A stretch of DNA of 38,853 nt from Limnohabitans sp. (GCA_009693505.1 SHXD01000025.1:1-38853), one strand, 5' to 3'; positions 16,513 through 26,616 are shown, counted from the first letter of the stretch. Notes: generated from the sequence alone by a model not told the origin. Program-made: numbers and translations.

Positions 16513-16951
16513 GTTGAGGTTTCTTCAGGTGACTGGGTTGGCGCAAGGGCACCAATTCAAAAAAGTCCAAATCAATTTCATGGTTCCGGCTTAAGAACTT
16601 GGGATCAACCACTTTCATTTCTTCGATGAGCGTGTTCATTTCACGAAAGTGATTGGAGGCATCACTGCCTGAATCTTTGAGTTGCCGCTTGTATTCGGGT
16701 AACAAAGGACAATCGGCATCAAAATAGTATTTTTTAAGCTCTGGGTCAAATGACAAGGGGTATAACTGACAACTCAAGGGTTTACGATCACCCAAATTAC
16801 AGCCATTCTCGCCCAAATGTTCACATTGATCTTCAATGCACAAATGGCGAAACACTTTGGTTTCTTGCTTAGTGAGGGTAATCTCGAGCGTTCCAAAGCC
16901 TGAATCGACATGACAACAACTCTGACACTTAGCGCAATGATCGAAGAGCAC
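16502..16951 (-). CDS. CxxCxxCC (YkgJ-type) cysteine-cluster protein
   Basis: A 149-residue protein with the N-terminal CAKCQSCCHVDSG cluster (Cys6, 9, 12, 13) and further cysteines at 38, 43, 51, 61 and 81 (CxLGD..PLSCQLYPL, DADCPLL), the pattern of the YkgJ zinc- or iron-chelating domain family, whose function is poorly known. The start is GTG at 16951, with AAGGA seven bases upstream (AAGGA-CTGTTGC-GTG), which settles it. It is the first gene of a two-gene operon with the GNAT-like protein (11-base overlap) and is divergent from the aminotransferase. The metal and the partner are not visible in the sequence. Confidence 0.85.
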   Translation of the reverse strand: MLFDHCAKCQSCCHVDSGFGTLEITLTKQETKVFRHLCIEDQCEHLGENGCNLGDRKPLSCQLYPLSFDPELKKYYFDADCPLLPEYKRQLKDSGSDASNHFREMNTLIEEMKVVDPKFLSRNHEIDLDFFELVPLRQPSHLKKPQHER

Positions 16952-16988
16952 GCAACAGTCCTTAGGTCAAACAAATTGATTTGCTTGC

Positions 16989-17018
16989 ATTATGTATCAA
17001 TGTTCACGATCCAAACAA
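16989..17018 (-). promoter_or_regulatory. Candidate sigma70 promoter for the cysteine-cluster/GNAT-like operon
   Basis: On the minus strand, TTGTTT (17018-17013) and CATAAT (16994-16989) are separated by 18 bases, about 38 bases upstream of the GTG start. The -35 matches the consensus at three positions and the -10 at five. It is plausible but untested, and it is the only candidate I can defend in this 148-base divergent gap. Confidence 0.3.
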
Positions 17019-17099
17019 GAAATGAAATCGAGTTGATTTTCATTCCAAGATGACTTCCCTTAAAATCTGTACAGAATTCAAGCACTGATTGGTTTTCAC

Positions 17100-18287
17100 A
17101 TGAAGCATCCCGCCTATCGGATGGAGGGGGTCGACACCCCCATCATCCCCACCATTGCCGCATTTGTGCGTAACAATCCAGGCACCATTTCTTTGGGTCA
17201 GGGCGTTGTCAATTATGGTCCTCCACCTCAAGCCATTGCGGCTCTGCCCAGCCTGATGGGCGATGGCAGCCTGCATAAATACCTGGGCGTCAGCGGCCAC
17301 CCTGGGTTGATTGAAACCATTCACAACAAACTGGCACAAGAAAACCAAATCAAGCTTGGAACACAAGCCATGGTCATGGTGACTGCAGGCAGCAACATGG
17401 CTTTCTTAAACTCTGTTTTAGCAGTGGCCGACCCTGGTGATGAGTTCATCTTGCCGATGCCGTTTTATTTCAATCAAGAAATGGCCATTCGCATGTGTGG
17501 CTGCATTCCGGTGCCCGTGCCCACCCACCCAGACTGGAGCCTCGATGTTGAGGCCGTGGCTGCGGCCATCACGCCGCGCACCCGAGCCATTTTGACGGTC
17601 TCGCCCAACAACCCCACGGGTGCTGTTTATTCAGAAGCATCTCTAAGGGCTGTCAATGCCCTTTGCGCACAGCATGGGCTCTACCACTTTAGCGACGAAG
17701 CCTACGAGTATTTCACTTATGAGGGTGCCAAGCACTTTTCTCCCGCCAGCATTCCGGGTGCCATGAAGCACACCTTGTCTTTTTACTCCATGTCTAAAAA
17801 CTACGGCATGGCCAGTTGGCGAGTAGGCTACGTGATATTTCCCGTCAACTTGTTTGATGCCATGAACAAGGTCCAAGACACCAACCTCATTTGTGCGCCT
17901 ATGCCATCACAATTGTTGGCCTTAGAGGCTTTAAAGCTAGGACGAAACTGGGTTGAACCCAAGGTCAAAGCATTGAGCGAAGTGCGCCAAACTGTCTACA
18001 AAGCGCTAGAAGGTTTAGGCGAACTGGTTCAGTTTCCTCAGACGCAAGGTGCTTTTTATGTGCTCATGAAACTACCCGGATTGGCTGAAGGTATCCAAGC
18101 CATTGAGTTCAATCGCGTCATGACGGAAAAATTCAAAGTCGCGTCTATTCCAGGCTTTGCATTTGGTCTGACCAACACGCAAGAGGCCAACTATCAACGT
18201 TTGTCCTACGGCGCTTTAGAGGCCGCCAGCGTGGCTGAAGGCGTACACCGGTATGTTGCAGCCGTGAAAGACTGGTACGGCGCCTGA
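17100..18287 (+). CDS. PLP-dependent class I/II aminotransferase
   Basis: A 395-residue fold-type I aminotransferase. Visible are LGQGVVNYGPPPQAI near the N-terminus, the cofactor-binding NNPTGAVYSEASL, the DEAYEYF segment with the PLP-binding Asp, and the Schiff-base lysine in SMSKNYGMASWRVGYV (Lys233). A C-terminal Arg for the substrate carboxylate is expected in ..NYQRLSYGALE. Its donor and acceptor amino acids cannot be fixed; aspartate/aromatic aminotransferase or a related enzyme is likely. It is a single gene between the divergent cysteine-cluster operon and the convergent DUF1178 gene, 19 bases from the latter. Confidence 0.88.
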   Translation: MKHPAYRMEGVDTPIIPTIAAFVRNNPGTISLGQGVVNYGPPPQAIAALPSLMGDGSLHKYLGVSGHPGLIETIHNKLAQENQIKLGTQAMVMVTAGSNMAFLNSVLAVADPGDEFILPMPFYFNQEMAIRMCGCIPVPVPTHPDWSLDVEAVAAAITPRTRAILTVSPNNPTGAVYSEASLRAVNALCAQHGLYHFSDEAYEYFTYEGAKHFSPASIPGAMKHTLSFYSMSKNYGMASWRVGYVIFPVNLFDAMNKVQDTNLICAPMPSQLLALEALKLGRNWVEPKVKALSEVRQTVYKALEGLGELVQFPQTQGAFYVLMKLPGLAEGIQAIEFNRVMTEKFKVASIPGFAFGLTNTQEANYQRLSYGALEAASVAEGVHRYVAAVKDWYGA

Positions 18288-18306
18288 AAAGGCCTGCTTT
18301 AAAGAT

Positions 18307-18864
18307 CTATTGAAGCCCGCCCTTGAGGGCATCGGGCACTGGCAAAGGCAATACATCAATGCCCTCATCCAACAGTTCTTGTGTTTCTTCGAATGAAGCC
18401 TTGCCGCGAATATTTCTTTCTTCTGATTCACCGTAGTGCATCTTTCGCGCTTCCTCAGCAAAGTTTTTACCGACATCCTCGGTATTGGCCATCACATGTT
18501 TAACCATTTTCATCCATGCCGCTTGCATGAGTTGCATGGATTCAGGATTGGCATGTGCCACAGGCAGGCTGATTAGATTGGCAAAGTCCATTGTGGGATT
18601 GGTAATGGCTGGCAAATGAGACGCTGCGTCAACACTCGCACCACCCGATTCGTCATGATCATGAGAGGCTTCAGACTTCAACTGCTGAGGTGCTGTGGCG
18701 CCAAAATTCAAACGAGGAGCCGATGGCAATTTGCGGACTTCAGCGTTCGCACACAGAGGGCAAGCTACCAATCCTCTTTCACGCTGCAACTGGTAGTCCT
18801 CCTCTGAACCAAACCAGCCTTCGAAGGTGTGCATGCTTGCGCACTGGAGATTGAGAACTTTCAT
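18307..18864 (-). CDS. DUF1178 family protein
   Basis: A 185-residue protein that opens MKVLNLQCASMHTFEGWFGS and carries a CPLCANAEVRKLPSAPRLN segment. The conserved C..xxxxF.GWF.S and CP.C patterns identify DUF1178, a proteobacterial family of unknown function with a probable zinc-ribbon-like N-terminus. The middle is a poorly conserved, His/Asp/Ser-rich linker (EASHDHDESGGASVD). The C-terminal helix-rich part includes KMVKHVMANTEDVGKNFAEE and HYGESEERNIRGKASFEE, also typical. It lies downstream of nuoN on the same strand, 85 bases away. Confidence 0.88.
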   Translation of the reverse strand: MKVLNLQCASMHTFEGWFGSEEDYQLQRERGLVACPLCANAEVRKLPSAPRLNFGATAPQQLKSEASHDHDESGGASVDAASHLPAITNPTMDFANLISLPVAHANPESMQLMQAAWMKMVKHVMANTEDVGKNFAEEARKMHYGESEERNIRGKASFEETQELLDEGIDVLPLPVPDALKGGLQ

Positions 18865-18883
18865 GCGAGTCTATTCGCACCGC

Positions 18884-18934
18884 TGAAACGGTCTTGGAGC
18901 CTCAGCTCGGTTTCAATCAGAGGTGCATGCACCT
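18884..18934 (-). other. Structured gap between nuoN and the DUF1178 gene (two hairpins)
   Basis: In the nuoN-to-DUF1178 gap the RNA-sense strand has a stem TGAAAC/GTTTCA (18915-18910 with 18889-18884) enclosing a smaller GAGC/GCTC stem, preceded by a 14-base perfect palindrome AGGTGCATGCACCT (18921-18934). Neither is followed by a U run, so a classic intrinsic terminator is unlikely. They may act as 3' stabilisers or processing sites at the end of the nuo transcript. Confidence 0.4.
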
Positions 18935-18949
18935 GATGATGGTCCATGC

Positions 18950-20437
18950 TCAATTGGCCAGCATCTGGGACACTGATTGTGCGCACAGTGACATTAAGGC
19001 GCCGGGCACAATGCCCAAGACCAAGACCAACAAGCCATTCAATGACAACACAATGCGCACATCTGTGTCAGCAGTGACTGTGGTGGCTGTGACAGCTTCA
19101 TCAAAGTACATGACCTTCACAACGCGCAAGTAGTAGAAAGCGCCAATGAGCGACATGGCCACTGCAAACACAGCCAAGGCAATGTCGGCTGTTTGGCCAG
19201 AGGCAACCAAGGCCTGCAACACAGAGAGCTTCGCATAAAAGCCCACCATGGGTGGAATGCCTGCCAAGGAGAACATGCAGATGGCCATGACGCCTGCATA
19301 CAAAGGACTGCGGTTGTTCAAGCCGGCCAGATCGGTAATTTCTTCGCTCTCAAAACCTTGACGGGCCAACAACAAGATGATGCCGAATGTTCCCAAGGTG
19401 GTGAGGACATAACCGATGACATAGAACATGGCTGAGCTGTAGGCGTTGGCTCCCATGGCCGCATTGCCGCTGACCACGCCAGACATCAAACCAATCAGCA
19501 CGAAACCCATTTGCGCAATGGTGGAATAAGCCAACATACGCTTCAGATTTGTTTGTGCAATGGCCGCCAAGTTACCAACCAACAATGAGGCAATGGCTAA
19601 GAGGGCCAACATTTGCTGCCAATCGATGGCCATCGGCAACAAGCCCTCTACCAACAAACGAATGGTGATGGCAAATGCGGCCAACTTAGGCGCACCCGCA
19701 ATCATGAGGGTAGCCGCTGTGGGAGCACCTTGGTAAACATCGGGTACCCACATGTGGAAAGGCACCACACCCAGCTTGAATGCCAACCCAGACACCACAA
19801 ACACCAAACCAAACACCAACACTTGGTGTTTCACTTGGCCGCTTGCAATGACTTTAAAAACAGTCGCCAAGTCCAAAGAACCTGTCGCACCATAAAGCAT
19901 GGACATGCCATACAACAAGAAACCAGAAGCCATGGCACCCAGGACGAAGTACTTCATGGCCGCCTCAGTGGCCTGTGCGTTGTCGCGGCGCAAGGCCACC
20001 AAGGCATAGCTAGACAAAGTGAGCAATTCAAGTCCCAAATACAAAACCAAAAAGTTTTGGCCTGAAATCATGACACTCATGCCCAGCAATGCAAACACAG
20101 ACAAGCTGAAAATTTCGCCCCCGCGCAACATGTCGCGATCGGCTGCGTAAGGGCGTGCATACACCAAGGTCACCATGACGGCGATGGTGGCGAAGCACTT
20201 GAGCCAATGGCCCATGGGGTCACTGACCACCAAACGGCCAAAGCCATAAAGCGTGTGACCTGAATCAGCGTAGAAGGCATGCAGTAAAGCCACGCCGCCA
20301 AGGGACACCAAGCTTAAAACATAAGTCACAGTGCGCTTAGGGCTTGTGACCAGCAGGTCAACCAGCGCGATCACGCAGGCCATGACCAGCAACACGATTT
20401 CTGGGTAAACCGTCATCCAGCTGGTTGAGTCAATCAT
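18950..20437 (-). CDS. nuoN: NADH-quinone oxidoreductase subunit N
   Basis: NuoN, 495 residues with about 14 membrane helices, is one of the three antiporter-like proton-pumping subunits of complex I. The protein contains the family segments [40 protein letters not shown] (with the pumping Lys) and [20 protein letters not shown]. The length agrees with other proteobacterial NuoN. It is the last of the 14 nuo genes, 42 bases after nuoM, with no pseudogene or insertion visible. Confidence 0.97.
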   Translation of the reverse strand: MIDSTSWMTVYPEIVLLVMACVIALVDLLVTSPKRTVTYVLSLVSLGGVALLHAFYADSGHTLYGFGRLVVSDPMGHWLKCFATIAVMVTLVYARPYAADRDMLRGGEIFSLSVFALLGMSVMISGQNFLVLYLGLELLTLSSYALVALRRDNAQATEAAMKYFVLGAMASGFLLYGMSMLYGATGSLDLATVFKVIASGQVKHQVLVFGLVFVVSGLAFKLGVVPFHMWVPDVYQGAPTAATLMIAGAPKLAAFAITIRLLVEGLLPMAIDWQQMLALLAIASLLVGNLAAIAQTNLKRMLAYSTIAQMGFVLIGLMSGVVSGNAAMGANAYSSAMFYVIGYVLTTLGTFGIILLLARQGFESEEITDLAGLNNRSPLYAGVMAICMFSLAGIPPMVGFYAKLSVLQALVASGQTADIALAVFAVAMSLIGAFYYLRVVKVMYFDEAVTATTVTADTDVRIVLSLNGLLVLVLGIVPGALMSLCAQSVSQMLAN

Positions 20438-20479
20438 GTCTATTCTCTCTATTTTAAAGTTTCAGCTGACCACAAGCGA

Positions 20480-21955
20480 TCAAGGCAATTTGGAAACAGC
20501 GACATGCTCCAACAAATTGGCCACAGAGACTTCCATCACATCGGTGAATGGTTTAGGGTACAAGCCCATGTAAAGCACCGCAATGGCCAGCAAGGCCATG
20601 ACTGTGAACTCACGCGCATTGATGTCTGTGAGTTCTTTCACATCGTCGTTGGTGACAGGGCCCAAGTAAACGCGCTTGAACATCCAGAGGGTGTAAGCAG
20701 CGCCAAAGATTAAGGCAGAGGCGGCCAACAGGCCCACCACGAAGTCAAACTTAACAGCACCCAAAATGACCATCCACTCACCAACAAACCCTGCAGTGCC
20801 TGGCAAACCGCAGTTGGCCATGGCGAACAGCAAAGCGAAAGCTGCAAACTTGGGCATGGTGTTGACCACACCGCCGTAGCTTGAAATTTCTCGCGAGTGA
20901 ACACGGTCATACAGCACGCCAATTGACAAGAACATGCCCGCTGACACAAAACCATGAGCAATCATTTGCACCAAGCCACCCGACACGCCCAGCGGGTTGA
21001 AGATAAAGAAGCCCAAGGTCACGAAGCCCATGTGCGCCACGGATGAATACGCCACCAGTTTTTTCATGTCTTGCTGCACCATGGCAACCAAGCCCACATA
21101 GATCACGGCTACCAAGGACAAGATAATCATGAAGGTGCCCCATTCTTGCGCTGCATCGGGTGCAATGGGCATAGAAAAACGCAAGAAACCGTAGGCACCC
21201 AGTTTCAACATGATGGCCGCCAGCACAGCAGAGCCGCCTGTAGGCGCTTCAACGTGCACATCGGGCAACCAAGTATGAACGGGCCACATCGGCACCTTGA
21301 CCGCAAAGGCCGCAAAGAATGCAAAGAACAAAAAGTTTTGTGCTGTCGCAGACAAAGGCAGTTCATGCCAAGTTGCAATGTCAAAACTGCCGCCCGATTG
21401 GATGTACAAGAAGATCAACGCGATCAAGGTCAAGAGAGAGCCCAACAAGGTGTACAAGAAAAACTTGAAGGCTGCATAGATTTTGTTTGGGCCGCCCCAA
21501 ATACCAATGATCAAATACATGGGAATAAGCGTGGCTTCAAAGAACACGTAGAACAACAAGCCGTCTAAGGCTGAGAACACGCCAATCATCAACCCAGACA
21601 GGATTAAGAAAGCGGCCATGTATTGGTTCACTTTGCGTGTAATGACTTCCCAACCCGCAATGATCACAACCACATTGATGAATGCCGTCAGAATGACGAG
21701 CCACAAAGAGATGCCGTCAACACCCAAGTGGTAGTTCACATTGAAACGTTCAATCCAAGAGGCTTTTTCGACAAATTGCATCTCAGCGGTATCAAGCACG
21801 AAACCCGCATACAAAGGCAGCGTGACCAAGAAACTTACAACGGCGCCGACCAGCGACAACCAGCGCACAGATTGCGCTTGTTCATCACGGCCCAAGGCCA
21901 ATAAAACAATGCCAAACGCAATAGGCGTCCATATGGCAAGGCTCAACATTCCCAT
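20480..21955 (-). CDS. nuoM: NADH-quinone oxidoreductase subunit M
   Basis: NuoM, 491 residues from the ATG at 21953-21955, a second antiporter-like proton channel of the complex I membrane arm. It shows FVFFEATLIPMYLIIGIWGG, VKVPMWPVHTWLPDVHVEAP and DMKKLVAYSSVAHMGFVTLG, the conserved NuoM blocks with key Glu and Lys residues. AAGGAT lies seven bases before this ATG. A longer frame from 21982 would overlap the end of nuoL and lacks a better ribosome site. Confidence 0.97.
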   Translation of the reverse strand: MGMLSLAIWTPIAFGIVLLALGRDEQAQSVRWLSLVGAVVSFLVTLPLYAGFVLDTAEMQFVEKASWIERFNVNYHLGVDGISLWLVILTAFINVVVIIAGWEVITRKVNQYMAAFLILSGLMIGVFSALDGLLFYVFFEATLIPMYLIIGIWGGPNKIYAAFKFFLYTLLGSLLTLIALIFLYIQSGGSFDIATWHELPLSATAQNFLFFAFFAAFAVKVPMWPVHTWLPDVHVEAPTGGSAVLAAIMLKLGAYGFLRFSMPIAPDAAQEWGTFMIILSLVAVIYVGLVAMVQQDMKKLVAYSSVAHMGFVTLGFFIFNPLGVSGGLVQMIAHGFVSAGMFLSIGVLYDRVHSREISSYGGVVNTMPKFAAFALLFAMANCGLPGTAGFVGEWMVILGAVKFDFVVGLLAASALIFGAAYTLWMFKRVYLGPVTNDDVKELTDINAREFTVMALLAIAVLYMGLYPKPFTDVMEVSVANLLEHVAVSKLP

Positions 21956-21966
21956 TTTGTAAATCC

Positions 21967-23982
21967 TTATTTGTTGAGCCAAACGAAGTACGTCATGAGC
22001 AAAAAGATACCCAAGATCATGACCAAGGCATAGTGGTACAGATAACCCGTTTGCAACTTACGCGTCCAGTTAGAGACCATTCCCACCAACTTCCAAGAGC
22101 CATTCACAAGCAAGCCGTCAATCAAGGTGCGGTCGCCGACTTTCCACAGACCATTGCCCAAGGCACGTGCGCCGCGCGCCAAAATGTTTTCATTGATCCA
22201 GTCCATGTAGTACTTGTTCTCAAGCAGAACCACCAACGGACGCAAGGCACGGCCAATGGCAGCAGGCACTGCAGGGTTGATCAGGTACATGTACCAAGCC
22301 ACCACCACACCCGCCAAGGCAAGCCAAAACGGTGCTGTGGTCACTGCGTGCAAAGCCATGGCCACTGGGCCATGGAAGGCATCCGCCAATGCTTTCATAC
22401 CAGCATGCTTTTCAGCATCGATGAAGATGGCATCTTTGAAGAACTCGCCAAATAGCATGGGATGGATGGTCATGTAACCAATGACCACCGACGGAATGGC
22501 CAACAAAATCAGAGGCACTGTGACCACCCAAGGCGACTCGTGAGGGCTGTGGCTGCCGTGGTCATCATGGTGATCGCCGTGGTGTGCATCGGGTTTCTGG
22601 TCATAGCGCTCTTTGCCATGGAACACCAAGAAGTACATGCGGAAAGAGTAGAAGGCAGTGACAAATACGCCAGCCAAGACTGCAAAGTTGGCGAAGCCAG
22701 CAGCAGCCAATTGGCTTTCGTGCACTGCTTCAATGATGCTGTCTTTGGAGTAGAAACCTGAGAAGAAAGGCGTGCCGATCAAAGCCAAAGAGCCCAGCAA
22801 GGAAGTGATCCAAGTGATGGGCATGTACTTGCGCACGGCGCCCATGTAACGAATGTCTTGGTTGTGGTGCATGCCCATGATGACCGAGCCTGCACTTAAG
22901 AACAGCAGGGCTTTGAAGAAGGCGTGCGTCATAAGGTGGAACACAGCCACAGAATAGGCTGATGCGCCCAATGCCACTGTCATGTAGCCCAATTGCGACA
23001 AGGTGGAATAGGCCACCACCCGCTTGATGTCATTTTGGATGATGCCCAAGAAGCCCATGAACAAGGCCGTGATGGCACCAACGATCATGATGAAGTTCAA
23101 GGCGGTTTCAGACAACTCGAACAAAGGTGACATGCGTGCCACCATGAAAATGCCCGCCGTGACCATGGTGGCGGCGTGAATCAAAGCTGAGATGGGTGTG
23201 GGGCCTTCCATGGAGTCTGGCAACCACACATGCAAAGGAAACTGAGCCGACTTGCCCATCGCACCAATGAACAAGCAAATGCAAATGACAGTGACCAACA
23301 TCCATGAAGTGCCAGGCAATGTGAGGGCACTGAGGTCTGCTGCTTGGGCAAATGCTTCTGTGTAATTCAGGGTGCCCGTGTAGGCCGCAATGAGGCCGAT
23401 GCCTAAGATAAAGCCAAAGTCACCGACTCGATTCACCAAGAAGGCTTTCATGTTGGCAAAAATGGCGGTGGGTTTGTTGAACCAAAAACCAATAAGAAGG
23501 TAAGACACCAAGCCCACGGCTTCCCAGCCAAAAAACAGCTGCAACATGTTGTTGCTCATAACGAGCATCAGCATGGAGAAAGTGAACAAAGAGATGTAGG
23601 CAAAGAAACGGTTGTAACCTTCGTCTTCCTCCATGTAGCCAATGGTGTAGATGTGAACCATGAGCGACACAAAGGTGACGACACACATCATCATGGCGGT
23701 GAGGCCATCGACCATGAAACCCACCTCCATGGTGAGGCCGCCCACAGTCATCCAGGTATAGAGGGTTTCATTGAAGCGCGCGCCATCGATGGCCACACTC
23801 TTCAAAGTAGAGGCTGACAAAATGAATGCAATGAGCACACCCAAAATAGTGAGCGTGTGTGTGAGGCGGCGACCGATCCAGTTACCACCAAATTGCGTAC
23901 CGAAAATGCCTGCCAATACAGCGCCCACCAAGGGAGCCATAGGCACTGCAAGCAGCGTAGAAGCGTTGAGGGTTTGGCTCAT
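21967..23982 (-). CDS. nuoL: NADH-quinone oxidoreductase subunit L
   Basis: NuoL, 671 residues, is the most distal antiporter-like subunit; it also supplies the long lateral helix along the membrane arm. Conserved blocks include FFGWEAVGLVSYLLIGFW, AQFPLHVWLPDSMEGPTPIS and DIKRVVAYSTLSQLGYM. A His/Asp-rich loop (DAHHGDHHDDHGSHSPHE, about residues 463-480) interrupts the C-terminal half before ESPWVVTVP. Similar His-rich loops occur in NuoL of other proteobacteria as far as I recall. It ends 11 bases before the nuoM start. Confidence 0.97.
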   Translation of the reverse strand: MSQTLNASTLLAVPMAPLVGAVLAGIFGTQFGGNWIGRRLTHTLTILGVLIAFILSASTLKSVAIDGARFNETLYTWMTVGGLTMEVGFMVDGLTAMMMCVVTFVSLMVHIYTIGYMEEDEGYNRFFAYISLFTFSMLMLVMSNNMLQLFFGWEAVGLVSYLLIGFWFNKPTAIFANMKAFLVNRVGDFGFILGIGLIAAYTGTLNYTEAFAQAADLSALTLPGTSWMLVTVICICLFIGAMGKSAQFPLHVWLPDSMEGPTPISALIHAATMVTAGIFMVARMSPLFELSETALNFIMIVGAITALFMGFLGIIQNDIKRVVAYSTLSQLGYMTVALGASAYSVAVFHLMTHAFFKALLFLSAGSVIMGMHHNQDIRYMGAVRKYMPITWITSLLGSLALIGTPFFSGFYSKDSIIEAVHESQLAAAGFANFAVLAGVFVTAFYSFRMYFLVFHGKERYDQKPDAHHGDHHDDHGSHSPHESPWVVTVPLILLAIPSVVIGYMTIHPMLFGEFFKDAIFIDAEKHAGMKALADAFHGPVAMALHAVTTAPFWLALAGVVVAWYMYLINPAVPAAIGRALRPLVVLLENKYYMDWINENILARGARALGNGLWKVGDRTLIDGLLVNGSWKLVGMVSNWTRKLQTGYLYHYALVMILGIFLLMTYFVWLNK

Positions 23983-23996
23983 GTTCTTTTAACCTT

Positions 23997-24305
23997 TTAA
24001 CCCTTGAGCGAATCAAGTTCATCCACATTGATGCTGTTCATATTGCGGAACAAAAGCACCAAGATGGCCAAACCGATAGCGGACTCGGCAGCTGCCACTG
24101 TCAAGATGAAGAACACGAAAACTTGTCCGTGCATGTCACCCAAGTAGTGAGAGAAAGCCACAAAATTCATATTGACAGCCAAGAGCATGAGTTCAATGGC
24201 CATCAACAAAACAATCAAATTCTTTCGGTTCAAAAAGATACCGATGACCGAGAGGGCAAACAACATGGCGCCCAATGACAAATAGTGTCCAAGTGTCAAC
24301 GTCAT
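23997..24305 (-). CDS. nuoK: NADH-quinone oxidoreductase subunit K
   Basis: NuoK, 102 residues with three membrane helices, opens [20 protein letters not shown]. It carries the conserved Glu pair in [19 protein letters not shown] and [17 protein letters not shown] that forms part of the E-channel of complex I. Its ATG shares one base with the nuoJ stop (TAATG), so the two subunits are translationally coupled. The length is exactly typical. Confidence 0.97.
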   Translation of the reverse strand: MTLTLGHYLSLGAMLFALSVIGIFLNRKNLIVLLMAIELMLLAVNMNFVAFSHYLGDMHGQVFVFFILTVAAAESAIGLAILVLLFRNMNSINVDELDSLKG

Positions 24306-24976
24306 TATTTGGTCTCCTTCGGGGCATCAGCATCAGTAGGCACTTCTGGCGCTTTGGGAGCCTCCCCTACTTTCACAGCATCCATTTTCAAAACGACCAA
24401 ACGATCGCTGGCACGGACATGCACTTGCTCAGAAGCGCTGATGGCTTTGCTGTCTTTGCGTTGACGCAGCGTGAGTGCAATGGCTGCAATCATGGCCACC
24501 AACAAAATAGCAGCCGCCACTTGAATGGGCATGAGGTATTCGGTGTAAAGCAAGATACCCAGCGCCTTGCTATTGGAAATTTGCGGCCCAATTTGACCCA
24601 CAGCAGCGGCCACTTTGGGGGCCTCAGAAGTTCTAAAACCACTCATTAGCACCGCCGCCATTTCAAGGGCAATCAAGGCACCCAAAGAAGCAGCCAAGGG
24701 AAAGTGTTTCCAGAAGCCTTGACGCAAAGTGTCTAAGTTAAGGTCAAGCATCATGACCACAAACAAAAACAGCACCATCACGGCACCCAGGTAAACCAAG
24801 ACCAAGACCATGGCCAAGAACTCGGCTTGGAGCAGCAACCACAGCCCCGAAGCCTGTGAGAAAGCCAGCATGAGAAACAACACAGCATGAACTGGGTTGC
24901 GCGCAGTCACAACTCGGAACGATGCAAACAGAAGCACCACCGAGAAGAGATAAAAGAAACCAGTTTTGACGTCCAT
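24305..24976 (-). CDS. nuoJ: NADH-quinone oxidoreductase subunit J
   Basis: NuoJ, 223 residues from the ATG at 24974-24976 ([20 protein letters not shown]), five membrane helices near the quinone site and the E-channel. The conserved [20 protein letters not shown] and [20 protein letters not shown] segments are present. A hydrophilic tail of about 50 residues, rich in Ala, Pro and Lys, extends past the last helix. An alternative TTG start nine codons upstream would add SKTNKRQP; I prefer the ATG from family length. The stop overlaps the nuoK start. Confidence 0.95.
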   Translation of the reverse strand: MDVKTGFFYLFSVVLLFASFRVVTARNPVHAVLFLMLAFSQASGLWLLLQAEFLAMVLVLVYLGAVMVLFLFVVMMLDLNLDTLRQGFWKHFPLAASLGALIALEMAAVLMSGFRTSEAPKVAAAVGQIGPQISNSKALGILLYTEYLMPIQVAAAILLVAMIAAIALTLRQRKDSKAISASEQVHVRASDRLVVLKMDAVKVGEAPKAPEVPTDADAPKETK

Positions 24977-25011
24977 GGGTTGTCGCTTGTTAGTTTTTGA
25001 CAATCAACCGA

Positions 25012-25521
25012 TCAACGGTATTTGGCATCGGCCGCTCTGGCCTGCGCAATGTCTTTTTCATAGCGATCACCTACAGCCAAGAGCATTTCTTTGGTGTAGT
25101 GCAAATCGCCGCGCTTCTCGCCGTGGTATTCCAAAATGGAAGTTTCCACAATGGAATCGACGGGGCAGCTTTCTTCGCAGAAACCGCAGAAGATGCACTT
25201 GGTTAAATCGATGTCATAGCGCGTGGTTCGGCGCGAGCCATCAGTTCGGACTTCAGATTCAATGGTGATGGCCATTGCAGGGCAAACAGCCTCACACAAT
25301 TTGCAAGCAATGCAACGCTCTTCGCCGTTTTCATAGCGGCGCAAAGCGTGTAAGCCCCTGAAGCGCGGAGACAAAGGTGTCTTCTCTTCGGGAAATTGCA
25401 GGGTGACCTTGCGACGGAAAGCATAACGCCCCGTCAAGGCCATGCCTTTGACCAACTCAAACAGCATGAAGCTCTTGAGAAAGTCTTTGAGCGAAAAATT
25501 GGATACTGCCAATGTAGACAT
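25012..25521 (-). CDS. nuoI: NADH-quinone oxidoreductase subunit I
   Basis: NuoI, 169 residues, carries the two [4Fe-4S] clusters N6a and N6b that pass electrons toward NuoB. Both ferredoxin motifs are intact: [16 protein letters not shown] and [16 protein letters not shown]. The N-terminal amphipathic helix ([20 protein letters not shown]) and [16 protein letters not shown] are as expected. It sits 12 bases after nuoH, in the conserved H-I-J order. Confidence 0.98.
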   Translation of the reverse strand: MSTLAVSNFSLKDFLKSFMLFELVKGMALTGRYAFRRKVTLQFPEEKTPLSPRFRGLHALRRYENGEERCIACKLCEAVCPAMAITIESEVRTDGSRRTTRYDIDLTKCIFCGFCEESCPVDSIVETSILEYHGEKRGDLHYTKEMLLAVGDRYEKDIAQARAADAKYR

Positions 25522-25533
25522 GTCTTAACCCGG

Positions 25534-26616
25534 TTATTTCCAAATGTTCCAAGGCGAATGCAACCACGCGCCCACAATTAACAGCCACACCAAAGTGACT
25601 GGAATGAAAATCTTCCAACCCAAACGCATGATCTGGTCGTAACGGAAACGCGGGAAAGTGGCGCGAATCCAAATGAACATAGACACAACGAAGAAGGTCT
25701 TGATGCCCAACCAAATCCAACTTGGGATGAAATTGAACAATGCGCTGTCGATGGGTGACATCCAGCCGCCCAAAAACATGATCACGGCCAAGATGGACAC
25801 CAGCCACATGCTGGCGTATTCGGCCAAGAAGAAAATGGCAAAGCCCATACCGGAGTACTCCACCATGTGACCCGCCACAATTTCGGCTTCACCCTCCACC
25901 ACGTCAAAGGGGTGACGGTTGGTTTCAGCCACACCTGAAATAAGGTAGACCATGAAAATGGGGAACAAAGGTAGCCAGTTCCAGGACAAGAAGTTCAGGC
26001 CCATGCTGGCCATTTCGCCTTTGCCCTGAATGAGCACAATTTCAGTCAGGTTCATGCTGCCAGTGACCATGATGACCACTACAAAGCAAAATCCCATGGC
26101 AATTTCGTAGCTCACCATTTGCGCAGAGGCTCGCAAGGCACCCAAGAAGGCGTACTTGGAATTTGAGGCCCAACCCGCAATAATCACACCGTAAACCTCA
26201 ATGGAGGTGATGGCCATGACCAACAACAAGCCTGCGTTGATGTTGGTGAGCGCCACTTCGGGTCCAAAGGGAATGGCCACCCAAGCGGCCAAGGCCGGCA
26301 TGATGGCCATGATGGGGCCGAGCCGGAACAAGCCAAGGCTGGCAGCCGAGGGGTTGATCATTTCTTTGGTGAGCAGTTTGATGGCATCGGCAAAGGGTTG
26401 CAATAAACCAAACGGGCCGACGCGGTTGGGGCCTAAGCGAACCTGCATGAAACCCAGCAGTTTGCGCTCCCATAAAGTGAGGTAAGCCACAGACAACAAA
26501 AGAGGCAACAAGACACACACAATCTTGAGCAAGATCCACAACACTGGCCACGCCAAAGTAGCCCACCACGTTTCTGAAATGGCGTTAAGGCCGCTGTTGT
26601 AAAGAGCGTCGATCAT
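25534..26616 (-). CDS. nuoH: NADH-quinone oxidoreductase subunit H
   Basis: NuoH, 360 residues with about eight or nine membrane helices, forms the quinone chamber at the join of the two arms. Diagnostic segments are [24 protein letters not shown], given here as its parts [13 protein letters not shown] and PNRVGPFG, plus [20 protein letters not shown] and [18 protein letters not shown]. Its ATG overlaps the nuoG stop by four bases (ATGA). Confidence 0.97.
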   Translation of the reverse strand: MIDALYNSGLNAISETWWATLAWPVLWILLKIVCVLLPLLLSVAYLTLWERKLLGFMQVRLGPNRVGPFGLLQPFADAIKLLTKEMINPSAASLGLFRLGPIMAIMPALAAWVAIPFGPEVALTNINAGLLLVMAITSIEVYGVIIAGWASNSKYAFLGALRASAQMVSYEIAMGFCFVVVIMVTGSMNLTEIVLIQGKGEMASMGLNFLSWNWLPLFPIFMVYLISGVAETNRHPFDVVEGEAEIVAGHMVEYSGMGFAIFFLAEYASMWLVSILAVIMFLGGWMSPIDSALFNFIPSWIWLGIKTFFVVSMFIWIRATFPRFRYDQIMRLGWKIFIPVTLVWLLIVGAWLHSPWNIWK

